Below, piece by piece: positions 32,501 to 44,500 of a stretch of 64,000 nt of DNA. The translations under genes were made by a program, and so were the position numbers. This DNA is from Agapetus fuscipes (taxonomy: Eukaryota; Arthropoda; Insecta; Trichoptera; Glossosomatidae): positions 10,084,524 through 10,148,523 of the forward strand of contig OX637343.1 in assembly GCA_951799405.1 (NCBI GenBank). The letters run 5' to 3'. The notes under the pieces were generated by a model that did not search any database, was not told where the DNA came from, and worked only from the letters and a program-made list of their open reading frames with translations. Positions within the stretch are counted from its first letter, which is position 1; each line of letters opens with the position of its first letter.

Positions 32501-35500
32501 GACTGTACCAATTTCTACTAGGTTTTGTACTTAGAGATAAAGACTATGGAACGTAATGACAAACCAATGAACCTGCAAAGTTAAAAGAATGTCTAGCTCA
32601 GATAACATTTCAGACTAGTAGCAATAATCTAAATCTAAATCTAAGCTGCAAAGATATGTATCATTTGAGATTCATATCAAATGCATTCTCACAAGCAGAC
32701 ATGCATAATTTCGCGCATGTGAACCTACAATATAAAAAACCCAATCTCAAATGAACATAAGCCCTGCAACTCTTGCCGACCTTCCCTGAAGCAGGGGTGA
32801 CATTTGCAAAGTGAACCATTTTTTACAGTATGGGTGGTCAGCCGCATACCAACCTATCAGTCAAGGAATAAGAAGATACAAATTCCTAAAATGAAGAGGA
32901 ATTCCTTTTAATTGATTGCCACCTACAGTTGATTTTTCAAATTCCATATATGAGATGACCAGGCGCATGCATTAGGTACAGGCAAATTATATACTTTATG
33001 CAAATACTTTTCAAAGTTTTTTTTTGCCTAATTTCAAAAGTGCAGCCGATGGGAATCGTGTTATTGGGACCCTACGCCACTGGCAGCTACATATGTCAAC
33101 ATATTTCATCAATGAAGCAGATATGTAAACAGAAATAGCAGCATTATTTGACTCTCACCCTTGCATGTGATGCGGCGGCCTGGCCTGCTGCCTCGGGTAC
33201 GGCTGTCTCTGGTGCTGCATCTGCCCCGCCCCAGCCCCCGGGAAGCCTGGCCCCGCCCCCGCACCACCAGCCACGCCCCCTGCGCCCCCCGCCACGCCCC
33301 CCATGCCTGGAGCCCCACCACCCATTGGCTGGCGCAGGCGGAGCATGTTGGAGAGCGCCTGCTTTGATTGGTTGACGGGCGGACGCTCGAAGCGACCAGC
33401 TGATGGAAAAAAAAGAAATGTACATTGTTTTGCTTCTTCTAAATCAGGAATTTTGATCACATTCTTTTACAATGCATACTCGAATGCATAAGTAGTGAAA
33501 CGCGAGTGTGAATAGTTTCTCGCCTTTATGTTTCCATTTCTGATGCACCCAGCGATCCCATACTGGTTGTTCCAATTGATCATATGTTTAATTTTGGGGA
33601 TTTACGCTGCAAAACCATTGCCTCACCATGCTGACCCGTCAGTTTAATTTCGTACAACACTGCCGGAGGTAGTAAATTGTCTACCTTTTGTCAATTCACC
33701 CGCAACTTGCACCCAAAAGGTCAATTGATATTGGCTGATCCCTTCACAACCGCATACATGACAAAAACATACATCATCAATGCAGAATTATAAGTCCACA
33801 GTGCGCTCACCCATCTGCTTGTAGTAGTTGTCCTGCTGCATCCACTGGTGCTGCTGCTGCACCTGCATGGCGTGCGGCGGCCCCTGCATCTGTCCCGGCA
33901 TCTGCATTCCGGCAGCCCCCCCCATGCCCGCCCCCGCCCCTGCTCCTCCCCCCATGCCCTGCATTCCGCCCAGGCCGGCCGCCATGCCCTGCATCCCGGC
34001 TGTCGGCGGCATGCCTGGCATCCCGGTCCCCATGCCCGCACTCATGGGGTTCATGGCGCCATTGTTGAGCCCGTTGGGATACATCTGATTATTGACGCCC
34101 ATTAAATTGTTAACCTACAAATAATGAAAATATATACACATTGGTACATAAACTTCAACTTTAGAAGACCTAATTTGGTTGGCGTCTAATCATGCCACCA
34201 GCCTACTGCAGCCGCCCTACTTTGATGGAACCTATCACATCGGGCTCTCTGTAGATGCTATCTTAGATTATAAATAGATCTATTAAAGAAGTTAGAGGAG
34301 CTGCTTCGTACCAGCTGAGACTGAGCGATTGCCAACGTCAGCAGAACCTGGCACGATACATGGAGTACAAAAAGCCATAACATTACACTAAGTGCTGGAG
34401 AGATGTTTTCCGGGATCTGTAGCCGTGGTCTGTGGGAGCTGGAGCTTCGATAGGCTTCTTCAGCGTGAAAGTAAAATGACAGAAGATGATCTTGATGAAA
34501 CTGTGATTACAGTTTCATGGGCGAAACGTCTGAAAGCTACAGATCCCGGAAAGCAACTCTCCAGCATCATCAGCCAGCCGTGTAAGCCTAAAACACCGAC
34601 TATAATTAGTGTTCAATCAATTGTGCCAGCACTTTCTGAGCATGAGGTTTCTGTTTGAAACCAGTATTTTTATCTTGGTGGTAAGGCTTACTCAGAATAA
34701 GGTAGCAAATTTCCTCAAAGCGTTTGGCGTAAGACTGATTACCAAACCTGTGAAAATAGACAGGTATAGCAATCTTCAATACTTCTCTTCAGACCTTCCC
34801 TTCGTTTCCGCCGGATCGGAAGTCACGTAGTGTATGGGGATGCATGTTAGCTCTCACACAATCGGGCTTTGTTTGTCCCGCAATCCCATACATTTTCCTG
34901 GACCGCGTAAAAAGCAGGTGAATGCTAGAAATTATTTTACAAAATGTGCAGTTTGTACAATAGTGGTGCGTTGGCTTCGATTTGAAAAGCAAGGAAGGAC
35001 GGAGTATCCAAATTGGAAGTTAAATTATCAAAGCTCTGATTGGCTGAAAACAATGGACAATGGAGTCGGCACAAAGTTCCGAATTTCTAATTCCCTCGGC
35101 GGGGTGATGTCACAGAGCCTTTAGCATCTGATAACAAAATATTACATAGCTTTTCATCTAGTCACCTGACCAAGTGAGGTCATAATTTTACCTCAATGTC
35201 ATTTTTATTTTTAAATAAATTTGTGAAGAGGAATACAATTCACAAAATTATTTTTGCCTGGCCAGATGCAGGTATTAATCAATTAATATATATTTATTAT
35301 AACGAATTGTGAATTAAAAATTATTCAATAACATCTGTTGAACCAGGGTCAAAGTTATGGTCAAGGGGCATAAGGGGAATCGAACCAGCGTTATCATATT
35401 TCAAATACGCTAGTCAAGATTAGCGACTTGACACTCTGGGCTTAGCAACCCATAACATATTGATTTTAGTTTTTTCTCTAGCCACCCGACAGAGTGAGGT

Positions 35501-38500
35501 CACAATATATTGTCACTGTCATTTGTGCCGACTCCATTCTAATTTTGACATTGCGAGAAAAATCATTCCGTTTGATGGTTTGAATTTCCGGCAATGTCGC
35601 TAAAAGCAGTCGGTCGTTAGGAGCTAACGATTCCCTACTTACTTGAGGATTAGTTTTGTTATTCTTCCTTGCCCTTCTACCTCGCGCTCTGCCCCTCCCG
35701 GCGCCAGTGGGACTCTGATCCAACGAACCAGAGTCCAGTCCCTGTGAAGCAAAACGACAACTGTGTTTAGCGAGGCCTACACACAACAAAACCTGGTCAG
35801 AGTCCAGTCCCTGTGAAGCAAAACGACAACTGTGTTTAGCGAGGCCTACACACAACAAAACCTGGTCAGAATGAGCTCGGCACAAATTTGAAAATAGATT
35901 TATTTTCTCTGCAAAAATGATTTTTTCGGCCTAAAAGGGCTATTGTGTTCACAATGGCTCTCCCGTTTCAAAATTCAAAGTATACACATCTGCAGTTGTG
36001 TTGTACGGATGTGAAACCTGGAGTCAGAGACTCAGAAACAAGAGACCTCTCCAGGACATTGAGCACAAAATGCTTCGTTGCTTTTCGGACCTGTATCTGA
36101 GGGTGACTGGTGGCGCATCTCGACCAACACACAGCTGAGCTCCATATTTCAAAACCCAAACATAGTGTCGGTAATGAAATCAAGAAGACTTCAGTGGGCC
36201 GGACATGTAGCACGTACAGAAGACTCCAGGATAATAAGAAATGTCTTGGATGGTGCCCCCTTCAGTGTTCAACCACTTGAACATCCCAGGATGCGGTGGG
36301 CAGACAATATCGAGGCAGACGCCGAAGTTTTAGCAGCAAGGGGACCATGGAGGGAAAAAGCACAAGATGTATAGTCTTGGCGGATTGTAGTGCGGGAGGC
36401 CCCGAGCTTTCAAGGGTTTTGAACCGAAGGAAGTAAGAAAATTTCTGTCGGTGGGCAAACTATGTAATTTGAACTGATACAAAAAACTACCCACTTGATT
36501 GACATAAGTGCGTCCTTTTCATTCAGTATAAAGTCGCTCTGCTGACGTTGATAAAACACACCCTAAAAAACTAGTGATCTTAGCAACCAATGGAAAAATA
36601 ATTGTTGCCTTTTCCCTAGCAATGTGGCCGTGTGACATTACAGTTTTGTTGTCTATGGAATTTGTGTCGAGTCCATTGTTAGACAGTTGAAAAGTAAGTT
36701 GAATGAAATCAAGGTGTGTACACTACAGTTTTGGTTGATTGCCCCATTCTGTTCCTCTTTAAAAGGAACTAGTGGTTTTGAGGAGAAAAGGGCAAGCTGG
36801 GAAAACTGTTGCAACAATATATATTGTTATCTTTGCAACTCAGATTATAGATTGAACGCATCACATCGGCAGTCTGTCAAATTTCTATAGGTACCACAAG
36901 CCAATACGCCTAAGCAATAAGAAAATAGAAGAATAAAAATTGATGAAGAAGTGGGTGTTACCGGTTTTTCTGGTGGAGGATCCAGGTCTTCAGGAGGCAG
37001 AGGAAGTGGCTCCAGGTAGTAGCTGGTTGGCTTCACCAGGCAGTGGGTGTGGAACCGGAGTAATCTGAAAGTGTGTACAGACACATGCAATTTGTTTATT
37101 ACCCGGCCTTCCAACAAGCTAACGCTAAACGCTACTAAGCTTCACATGCAGTGACTCTTGTTTCCCAGCTCCCGAGGGGGATGGTACTAATTTTTTGTGA
37201 AGGCTAAGTAAGCCTTCACAAAAAATAAACACCAAAACGGGAACCATTTCTGACACCCTCGGTGGGATTCGACATGGGGCTCTCGGAATGGAATGCGAGC
37301 ACTCTACCAACTGAGCTATCGACCCTACTTTTGGGATATTATTGAAAAAAAACACATGATACAATTATTATAGTCGGATGGGGCGGCACATTTAAAACAA
37401 CACTCGAGCCTCTTAGGGTGGTGCAGAGAATGGTTATCAAAATAATGTTAAAGAAGCCTTTCGACTATTCCACATTGCAATTATATCATGACTTTCCGGT
37501 GCTAACAATTGACCAATTGTATAAGAGAGCGGCTCTCTACCAAGTTCATAAGGATTACTTTATCCACGGATATAATCCGGGGGATATTGTAATCCCGAGT
37601 GGTAGATCGCGTAGAGAGTCGCTTCTAATCAAAGTTCCTAGAAAGAATACAGCAACCGGCCAACATCACTACGATTATTTGGGTGTAAGGTGGTACAATG
37701 CACTTTTTTCCAGGTATAAGCATGATAAGCACGCAGATCCTAAGGCCATTAAGTACATGATCAGCAAATATTTGAAAGAGGTGTAAATAGTTGAGTGTTT
37801 ATATTTATTTGGTTTTTCATATATTATTCTTATCATTATTATTTTTGTTATTTTTTTCAAATATCTACATATGTGTACTCTTTATGTTATTTTATTTTTT
37901 GTCTTCCTGTTTTTGCTAAGTAAATGACTAAATGGTGTATATATTGTTTTTTTTGGTTTTTATGATTTTTATCTATTAAGTGATTAATTTTAAGTTAAGA
38001 TAAGTTGGAATCCTCTCCAAAACACAAGCTATGCTTACTTTGGGGAGTATTTATTGTAATTACATTTTTAAAATTTATTTTTATTGTAATACTTTGTACA
38101 TATTGATAAAAACAATAAAGACCTTATGAATTATGAAAAAAAATTATGAATTACCTTTGGCTGACCTCAAAATAATAACGAGACGATGTACTTAAGAATC
38201 CTAAGAACAATCTGTATCATGGACGTTTCGGGTAAATTTTCTTCAACTGTCATCGGTATGAGGCTGACCACCCATATTGTAAAAAAAACGGTTCACTTTG
38301 CCAATTGCACCCCTGTTTCAGAGAAGGTCCGCAAAAGTTGCAGTGCTTATGTTCATTTGAGATTTGGGTTTTTATATTGAAGGTCCACATGCGGCATGTG
38401 TAAGCGTGAACTTATACGTGTCTGCTTATGGGAATGCATTTAATATAAATCTTAAATGTAATATATCTTTGCAACTTAGATAATAGATTATGGATAGTCA

Positions 38501-41500
38501 ACGGTCAACTATCGTGTGACCAATTTGTCAATGGTCAAGCTGTCTGTGGATGAGTTATCTTTGACTGATTTGTCGTGACACGCCTTACAGCACCTTCCTG
38601 GGCAATACCTGTGTGAATGTTCGTAGGTGAGTGGTTTCCTGTCCATCTTGGTGGCTCCGAACCAGGACCACGACAGCGGGGCAGGTATGCGGCCCCCCTC
38701 CATCACCTCCCAGGCCGACACACGCTGCTTATCCGACAGCCGGAGACCCTGGAAACATTCATAATTAATGAAACAAGTCAGAACAAGGAGACTGTCCCAA
38801 CTTGGATTATATGTAGATGTGCTTACTTACTAAAGACTAGTGATGCAACGAATAGTGTATTCGGTCATCCATTGAATACAGAATATTTGGAGGCTGTCCA
38901 TCACCTTCCGAGTCTTCACTATTGGTTGCCCAGCTCATCCTATTAAATCCCGCATGTCATAGCGAGAGGCTTTTCTCGGAAGCTGGAAATGTTTATGAAG
39001 AAAAGCGTAATCGCCTACTTCCAGATAATGCTGACAAGATAGACTTTCTTCATCACAACCTGCCTCTTTTAGATTTTAAATATTCATAGAGGTAATAAAT
39101 GAAACAGTAACTTTTTAAAATTAATTTTGTATTTAAAATGTTTTTATGAATTACAATGAAACTATACACATTCAATGAAAGAAAACTAAATTTATAAATT
39201 CACGAAATAAGCAACTCCATGGGGACAGGTGGCATGGTTCCCAAAAAATACTCGTAGAGTTCTTACAGCCTACAAATGTAAGATTAATTCACGAAATACT
39301 GTTTTCAAATATTCAACTCAAATCGCACCACAAAATGGTATTGGAAACAGCATCGGAATTATTATTCCTTATCTTTTAAATTGGTATTCTGCACGCCGAA
39401 TATACGGCCAAAATTTTAGTATTCGGTATTCAGCCGAACAGTGAAAAGTAGCCAAATAGACCAAATACCGAATAGTTACCGAATATTCGTTGCAACACTA
39501 CTAAAGACTAATCCCTTGGGTATTGTCACTGATACACAAAATAGCAGGAATTTGTGACCGACCTGTTTCTTGTCTATGCTGTCAAAGCCGGTGATCTTGT
39601 TCCCTTTGGTGTCAGTCAGGCAGCCTACTGGGCCACAGGCAATCACCTACCACCAACAATAATAAACATCAAGTCATGGCTTTCATGAGAAAGTATAAAC
39701 ACTTAAAAACACACAGAGTTTTATTTTCACAAGTTGAGCATTTATTTCACCTCAAGTGCTTTCAACTTGTGTAACGAGATGGATTTGTTTGTTAGGTAAA
39801 ATGGAACATGAGATTTGAATTTGAATGAAAAGGAAAACAAAAGAAGGTAGAAAGAGAAAAAAAAGCTTGCCTGGCGTGAGAGCCAGAAGCCTGTGTAATT
39901 AAGAATAATTAATATTATTGTGCTGTGGTTTATTGTGTATACATTGTGAAAGGAATAAAAGTAAACATATTAAAGTGGCTGTTAATTATTAATTGTGTCA
40001 ATCAGCAGGACAGAGAGGAAAAACCCTCACATTTTGGCGCCCAACGTAAAAGAAAAAATCTGTAAGAGAAATTCCTATGAAGAAAATTTTCTCAAACAAA
40101 AACAAATGACATTCGATTCCAATAAATGACATTCAAAACAATATGAAATAATTAAAATTGGACAGATTTATGGTTGTGAAAGCATCAACACGTTTAAAAG
40201 CTAGTGAAGACATCGACTTATACAATTAACAACAAGAAATTACAAGATTTGAAACGCTGTTTGAAAATATTGAAGGTGAGAGAATTCAAACTACCTACAT
40301 TACGTTCAGAAGAATGGAAATTCAAAAATCGAACGTCGCGGGAGAATGAAGAATGGATATGAACCAGTTTGTTTCAAATCAGTTTAGATAAATATATATA
40401 GATGGTGTTATATTTCATTTGTATGAAAAATTTTTTTCAATGAAATGATTTTTAATTGCATTATAATTTGCATCATAATTGATTTTTTTTAATTGCATAA
40501 ATTGAAAATATACAGCAAATGACGAAATCTAAAAAAATAAATAATAAAAAGGATTTAGAAAGTAACACAATGGAGTCCATAAATTTTGATCCTCTCAAAT
40601 TAAAAATATCTTTTAATGGTGAAAGTGAACCAAATGAATTTATAATAAGGTTAGAAGAATTAGCCAAAGTCTACAAATTAAAATTAGATTATTTGGTAGA
40701 GTGTATGCCTATATTTTTAACAGATTTTCCGTTAACTTGGTACAGAGCAATTAACTGTGAATTTGATTGGAAAATTTTTAAAACCAAATTCTTACAACAA
40801 TTTGAAAAATATGACTTTCAAAGGAATCTTAAGTTAGAAATTTTAAATATGGTACAAGGTCATGATAATGCATCTGTTTATATTTTAAAGGTAAAATCAA
40901 AAAATAATTTATTAATAAAGAATCATCATGATAATGGACATGCAGGTATTTTTAAAACTTATAAATACATATCAAGATGTTACTATTGGAAAAATATGTA
41001 TGCAGATATAAAAAGTTTTATAAATAAATGTCAAAAATGTAAAATGTATAAGCCGAATAATTTACCTCCAGCAGGAAAAATGGAAAATAGAAAAAGAGTG
41101 GATAGACCGTTAAAAATGTTGAGTATTGATTTGATAGGACCATTACCAAAATCAAGTACGGGCTATATACATATATTATCAATAATAGATGTTTTTACCA
41201 AATATTGTTGGTTATTTCCTTTAAGAAGAGCAACTACAGAAGAAATAGTAAAATTAATAGAAAATAAAATATTTTTAACAGAAGGAGTACCGCAAACGAT
41301 AATAACAGATAATGGAAAGAATTTAAAGTCAAATGCATTTAAAGATTTTATGTAGGGTCAAAGTGGTAACAGTGGATCATGTGGGTACAGTGGATCAGGG
41401 CAGTTTCTTCCAGATGAGTAGTTATACAAGGCTATTGCTTTCACCCTGGCATGGTGCTCATGTCTGAACATGTCTGGACTAATCAAAGTCCTACTTCAAT

Positions 41501-44500
41501 GCAGCTTGGTTGTGCTGAGTAACAAAATGTGTTTCTGACAGTCAAAAGTAAAAATTAAGCTTCGCTTTGTTGTCTTCTTATTTTTAAAGTATTGAAGTTC
41601 GGCTAGAAGTTATTTATTTATCCTCATTAACCACAATCCTACTTCCATTATAACATTACTTCATTACTTTGTTCAAAGTGAAATACATAAATTGCTGCCC
41701 TAAAAGAAATTTGTCAAAAGGGTACACAGTGGATCAACATCATAGGTTACATAGTGGATCATCTTACCTGTAATCTAAATAGATTCCACTCGCCACATGA
41801 GACCCTTTGGGAAGAACGCAGAAAGAAGTTACACTATATGTGTAGCATAGTTGCGTTTACCTCGGAAGACGCAGCAATGCCCGTCAATATTCTTGTTACT
41901 TCTTCAATGTGGTTTTTTCCTGGATTATCATCCACTTATTTTGTTCCGTTTGATTAAAATTGGTGTATAACAGAAAAAAATATTTCTGTCTTATACATAT
42001 GTTTTTTTGAAATAGAAGTAATCTGGCTTTTTATTGTTTGATCCACTGTGTACACCATAGGGTACACAGTGGATCATTTTCCATTTTTCACTAAATGCAA
42101 AATATCTCTGTATTTATTGGATAAAAAAGATGGAGCTCTTTGAACAAGTGGTAGGTACTTAATTTATCAATCGTTTGATAAAAGTTGTAAATTGATTGCA
42201 TTTATACAACAATAATTCTGTGCATTTGAAAAAAAATGATCCACTGTTGCCACACTGACCCTACTCATATGGAGTACAGAAAATATTTTATACAACTTTA
42301 TATACTCCCATGTGCAATAATGTAGAGACATATAATAGAACAATAGGATACACATTAGCTATTTTTGTTGAAAATGAACAAAGAAAATGGGATACTTTCT
42401 TAGATTCAGTACAAAGCATAATAAATAATACAGTCAATTTAGCAACAGGATACACACCTAATGTATTAGCAAGAGGTAGGGAGATTGTACTAAATGGTGA
42501 AATTCATGGTGAAATAGTAAATGATGAAATAGAATCAAAGGAAGAATTAGATAAATATAGAGATATGCATAAAGATAAAATGAAGGAATTAAACACATTA
42601 TACAAAATAGTTACAGAAAATTTATGGGATGCATATAATAAAAATGCAAATTATTATAATAAAGGTAGATCAAATCGTGTCTATGATCAAGGGGATATTG
42701 TATGGCGTAAAAATTTCATACAATCAAATGCAGGGAAATACTTCTGTACAAAGTTGGCTCCAAAATTTGTCAAAGCCAGAATAGAAAAGAAAGTTAGCAA
42801 GATAGTCTATGTATTAAAAGATATAGACACAAATGTTATAAATAAATATCACATCAAGGACATAATCAAATTAGATTAAAAAAAAAAAAAAACATATTTT
42901 CATGTGTATGAAAAATTTGAGGTGATGAATGATACGGTGAAAGTTGATATAAAAGTGATCAGTGAAAGAATGAATTATGAAATATTGCATGAATGAAGGT
43001 ATGAAACATAAATTAAACAAAGTATTACATATGAAAGTAAAGTTTTAAAAAAAATTGATGGACTGATAAATTTATTAATGAAAAATAAATTTGAAATAAA
43101 TTTAAATATTGGGAAAGATGTGATACATGTTTAAAAAAAAAGTTATTTAATGAATTGATTAATTAACTGGTGAATGTTTATTATGTATTGTTATTTGATT
43201 ATTTGAATTGTTGAATTAAGAATTAAAAAAAAAAAAAGTTAAAAAAAAAAAAACAAATATTTGTTTATAATATTGAATATGAAATTTGTGTTAAAAAAAA
43301 TTATATTAATTTTAGTATGAAAATAATTGGTATTGTTAAAAAAGGTATTAATGACTGAATAATGTATCAGAAACAGGTTTTTTTTTTTATTTTCATATTT
43401 TTGAAATTTATCCTTAAAATAAAACAAAATATGTGGCGCCGGCTGAGCATTATGATACATTATTTACTCATTGTAAAAGAAAAAAAAAAAAATTGGGAAT
43501 GTTTTTTTTTTTATGAGAGGAAGGAGGTGTATTGTAACGAGATGGATTTGTTTGTTAGGTAAAATGGAACATGAGATTTGAATTTGAATGAAAAGGAAAA
43601 CAAAAGAAGGTAGAAAGAGAAAAAAAAGCTTGCCTGGCGTGAGAGCCAGAAGCCTGTGTAATTAAGAATAATTAATATTATTGTGCTGTGGTTTATTGTG
43701 TATACATTGTGAAAGGAATAAAAGTAAACATATTAAAGTGGCTGTTAATTATTAATTGTGTCAATCAGCAGGACAGAGAGGAAAAACCCTCACACTTGCT
43801 TACGTCATTTTCAAGAAGACACCGTTACAAAATTGACAAGACAAAAACCATAGAGAAATGAGAAGGATGAGTAACGACAAAGAGGTACAATAAGTAATAA
43901 CAAAGGGGAAGCAGCAGGAATCTGAATATTCACCAAACTACAAGAATAACAATTTTTATGTTTTTAAATTTCTAAAGCCTCAAGGGCAATTCTTTGTCTG
44001 CTGCTGCACCTGGAATGGAGAACCTTAACACCGTAATTATTAAATTAATGGTCATTTCCGATGCAGTGGTGCGGTCAATAGCTCAGTTGCTGGAGTGTTT
44101 GCATTCAACGCCGTGAGCTCGGGTTCGAATCCCCCCGAGGGTGTCAGAAATGATTTCCCGTTTCGGTATTTATATCAAACCCCAAAATAAAATACCGGCA
44201 AGGTTTACTTAGCCTTCACAAGAAATGAGTACCAGCCCCCTCGGGAGCTGGAAAACATCCACTTCAACTAAAGTGGTTGGCGTAAGGCCGACACCCTTAC
44301 CTGTAAAAATAAATAGGTTCCACTCGCCACATGCGAAACCCTTTGAGGATAACGCGGCAAGAAGTTACACTATATGCGTATCTTAGTTGCCTTGTGTTGC
44401 GTTGCCTGGTCCGCCATCTCTGAATAACCAGACCAGCCCCTAAATGCCCTTTGTCTTACATTGATAGACCTAGAGGTTTGCCCAACATTACATTAAAATC

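Larger units (their letters stand above)
40519..42879 (+). pseudogene. gag-integrase fusion remnant, interrupted by a transposon
   Basis: Residues 1 to about 125 look like a gag capsid segment ([24 protein letters not shown]). From about residue 135 an integrase begins, with an HHCC zinc-binding region (HHDNGHAG ... CQKC) and the catalytic core containing [11 protein letters not shown] and TDNGKN, which carry the first two acidic catalytic positions. The reading frame stops where the inserted element begins at 41355. The same frame resumes after it at 42264 with the rest of the core and the C-terminal domain, ending at 42879. The reverse transcriptase region is missing at the gag-integrase junction (about 40890-40910). 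Confidence 0.85.
39770..43794 (+). mobile_element. Ty3/gypsy-type LTR retrotransposon, internally deleted, MED12 intron
   Basis: It has two identical 262-bp LTRs (39770-40031 and 43533-43794), both starting TGTAAC and ending CACA. They are flanked by the 4-bp duplication CTTG (39766-39769, 43795-43798). A tRNA primer site starting TGGCGCCCAAC is at 40035, and the polypurine tract GAGAGGAAGGAGG is at 43515-43527. The single coding unit starts at 40519 with a short gag-like segment and passes directly into integrase. Protease, reverse transcriptase and RNase H are absent, and no envelope gene is seen. A 907-bp DNA transposon splits the integrase. Identical LTRs mean a recent insertion, so this non-autonomous form was probably mobilised by a full-length relative. 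It lies antisense to MED12. Confidence 0.92.

Noticed and set aside
31652..32534. Plus-strand His/Leu/Ser-rich and Pro/Phe-rich frames, and other-frame minus-strand Trp/Lys-rich frames
   Set aside because: They are shadows of the MED12 GQM repeat exons; only one frame is phase-compatible with the neighbouring exons.
33828..34105. Plus-strand Cys/Pro-rich and His-rich frames
   Set aside because: Antisense shadows of MED12 exon 13.
35478..35885. 135-codon minus-strand frame with a 23-residue repeat
   Set aside because: Intron plus exon 12 read through. The repeat is the 69-bp duplication, and only the part up to 35741 is supported as exon.
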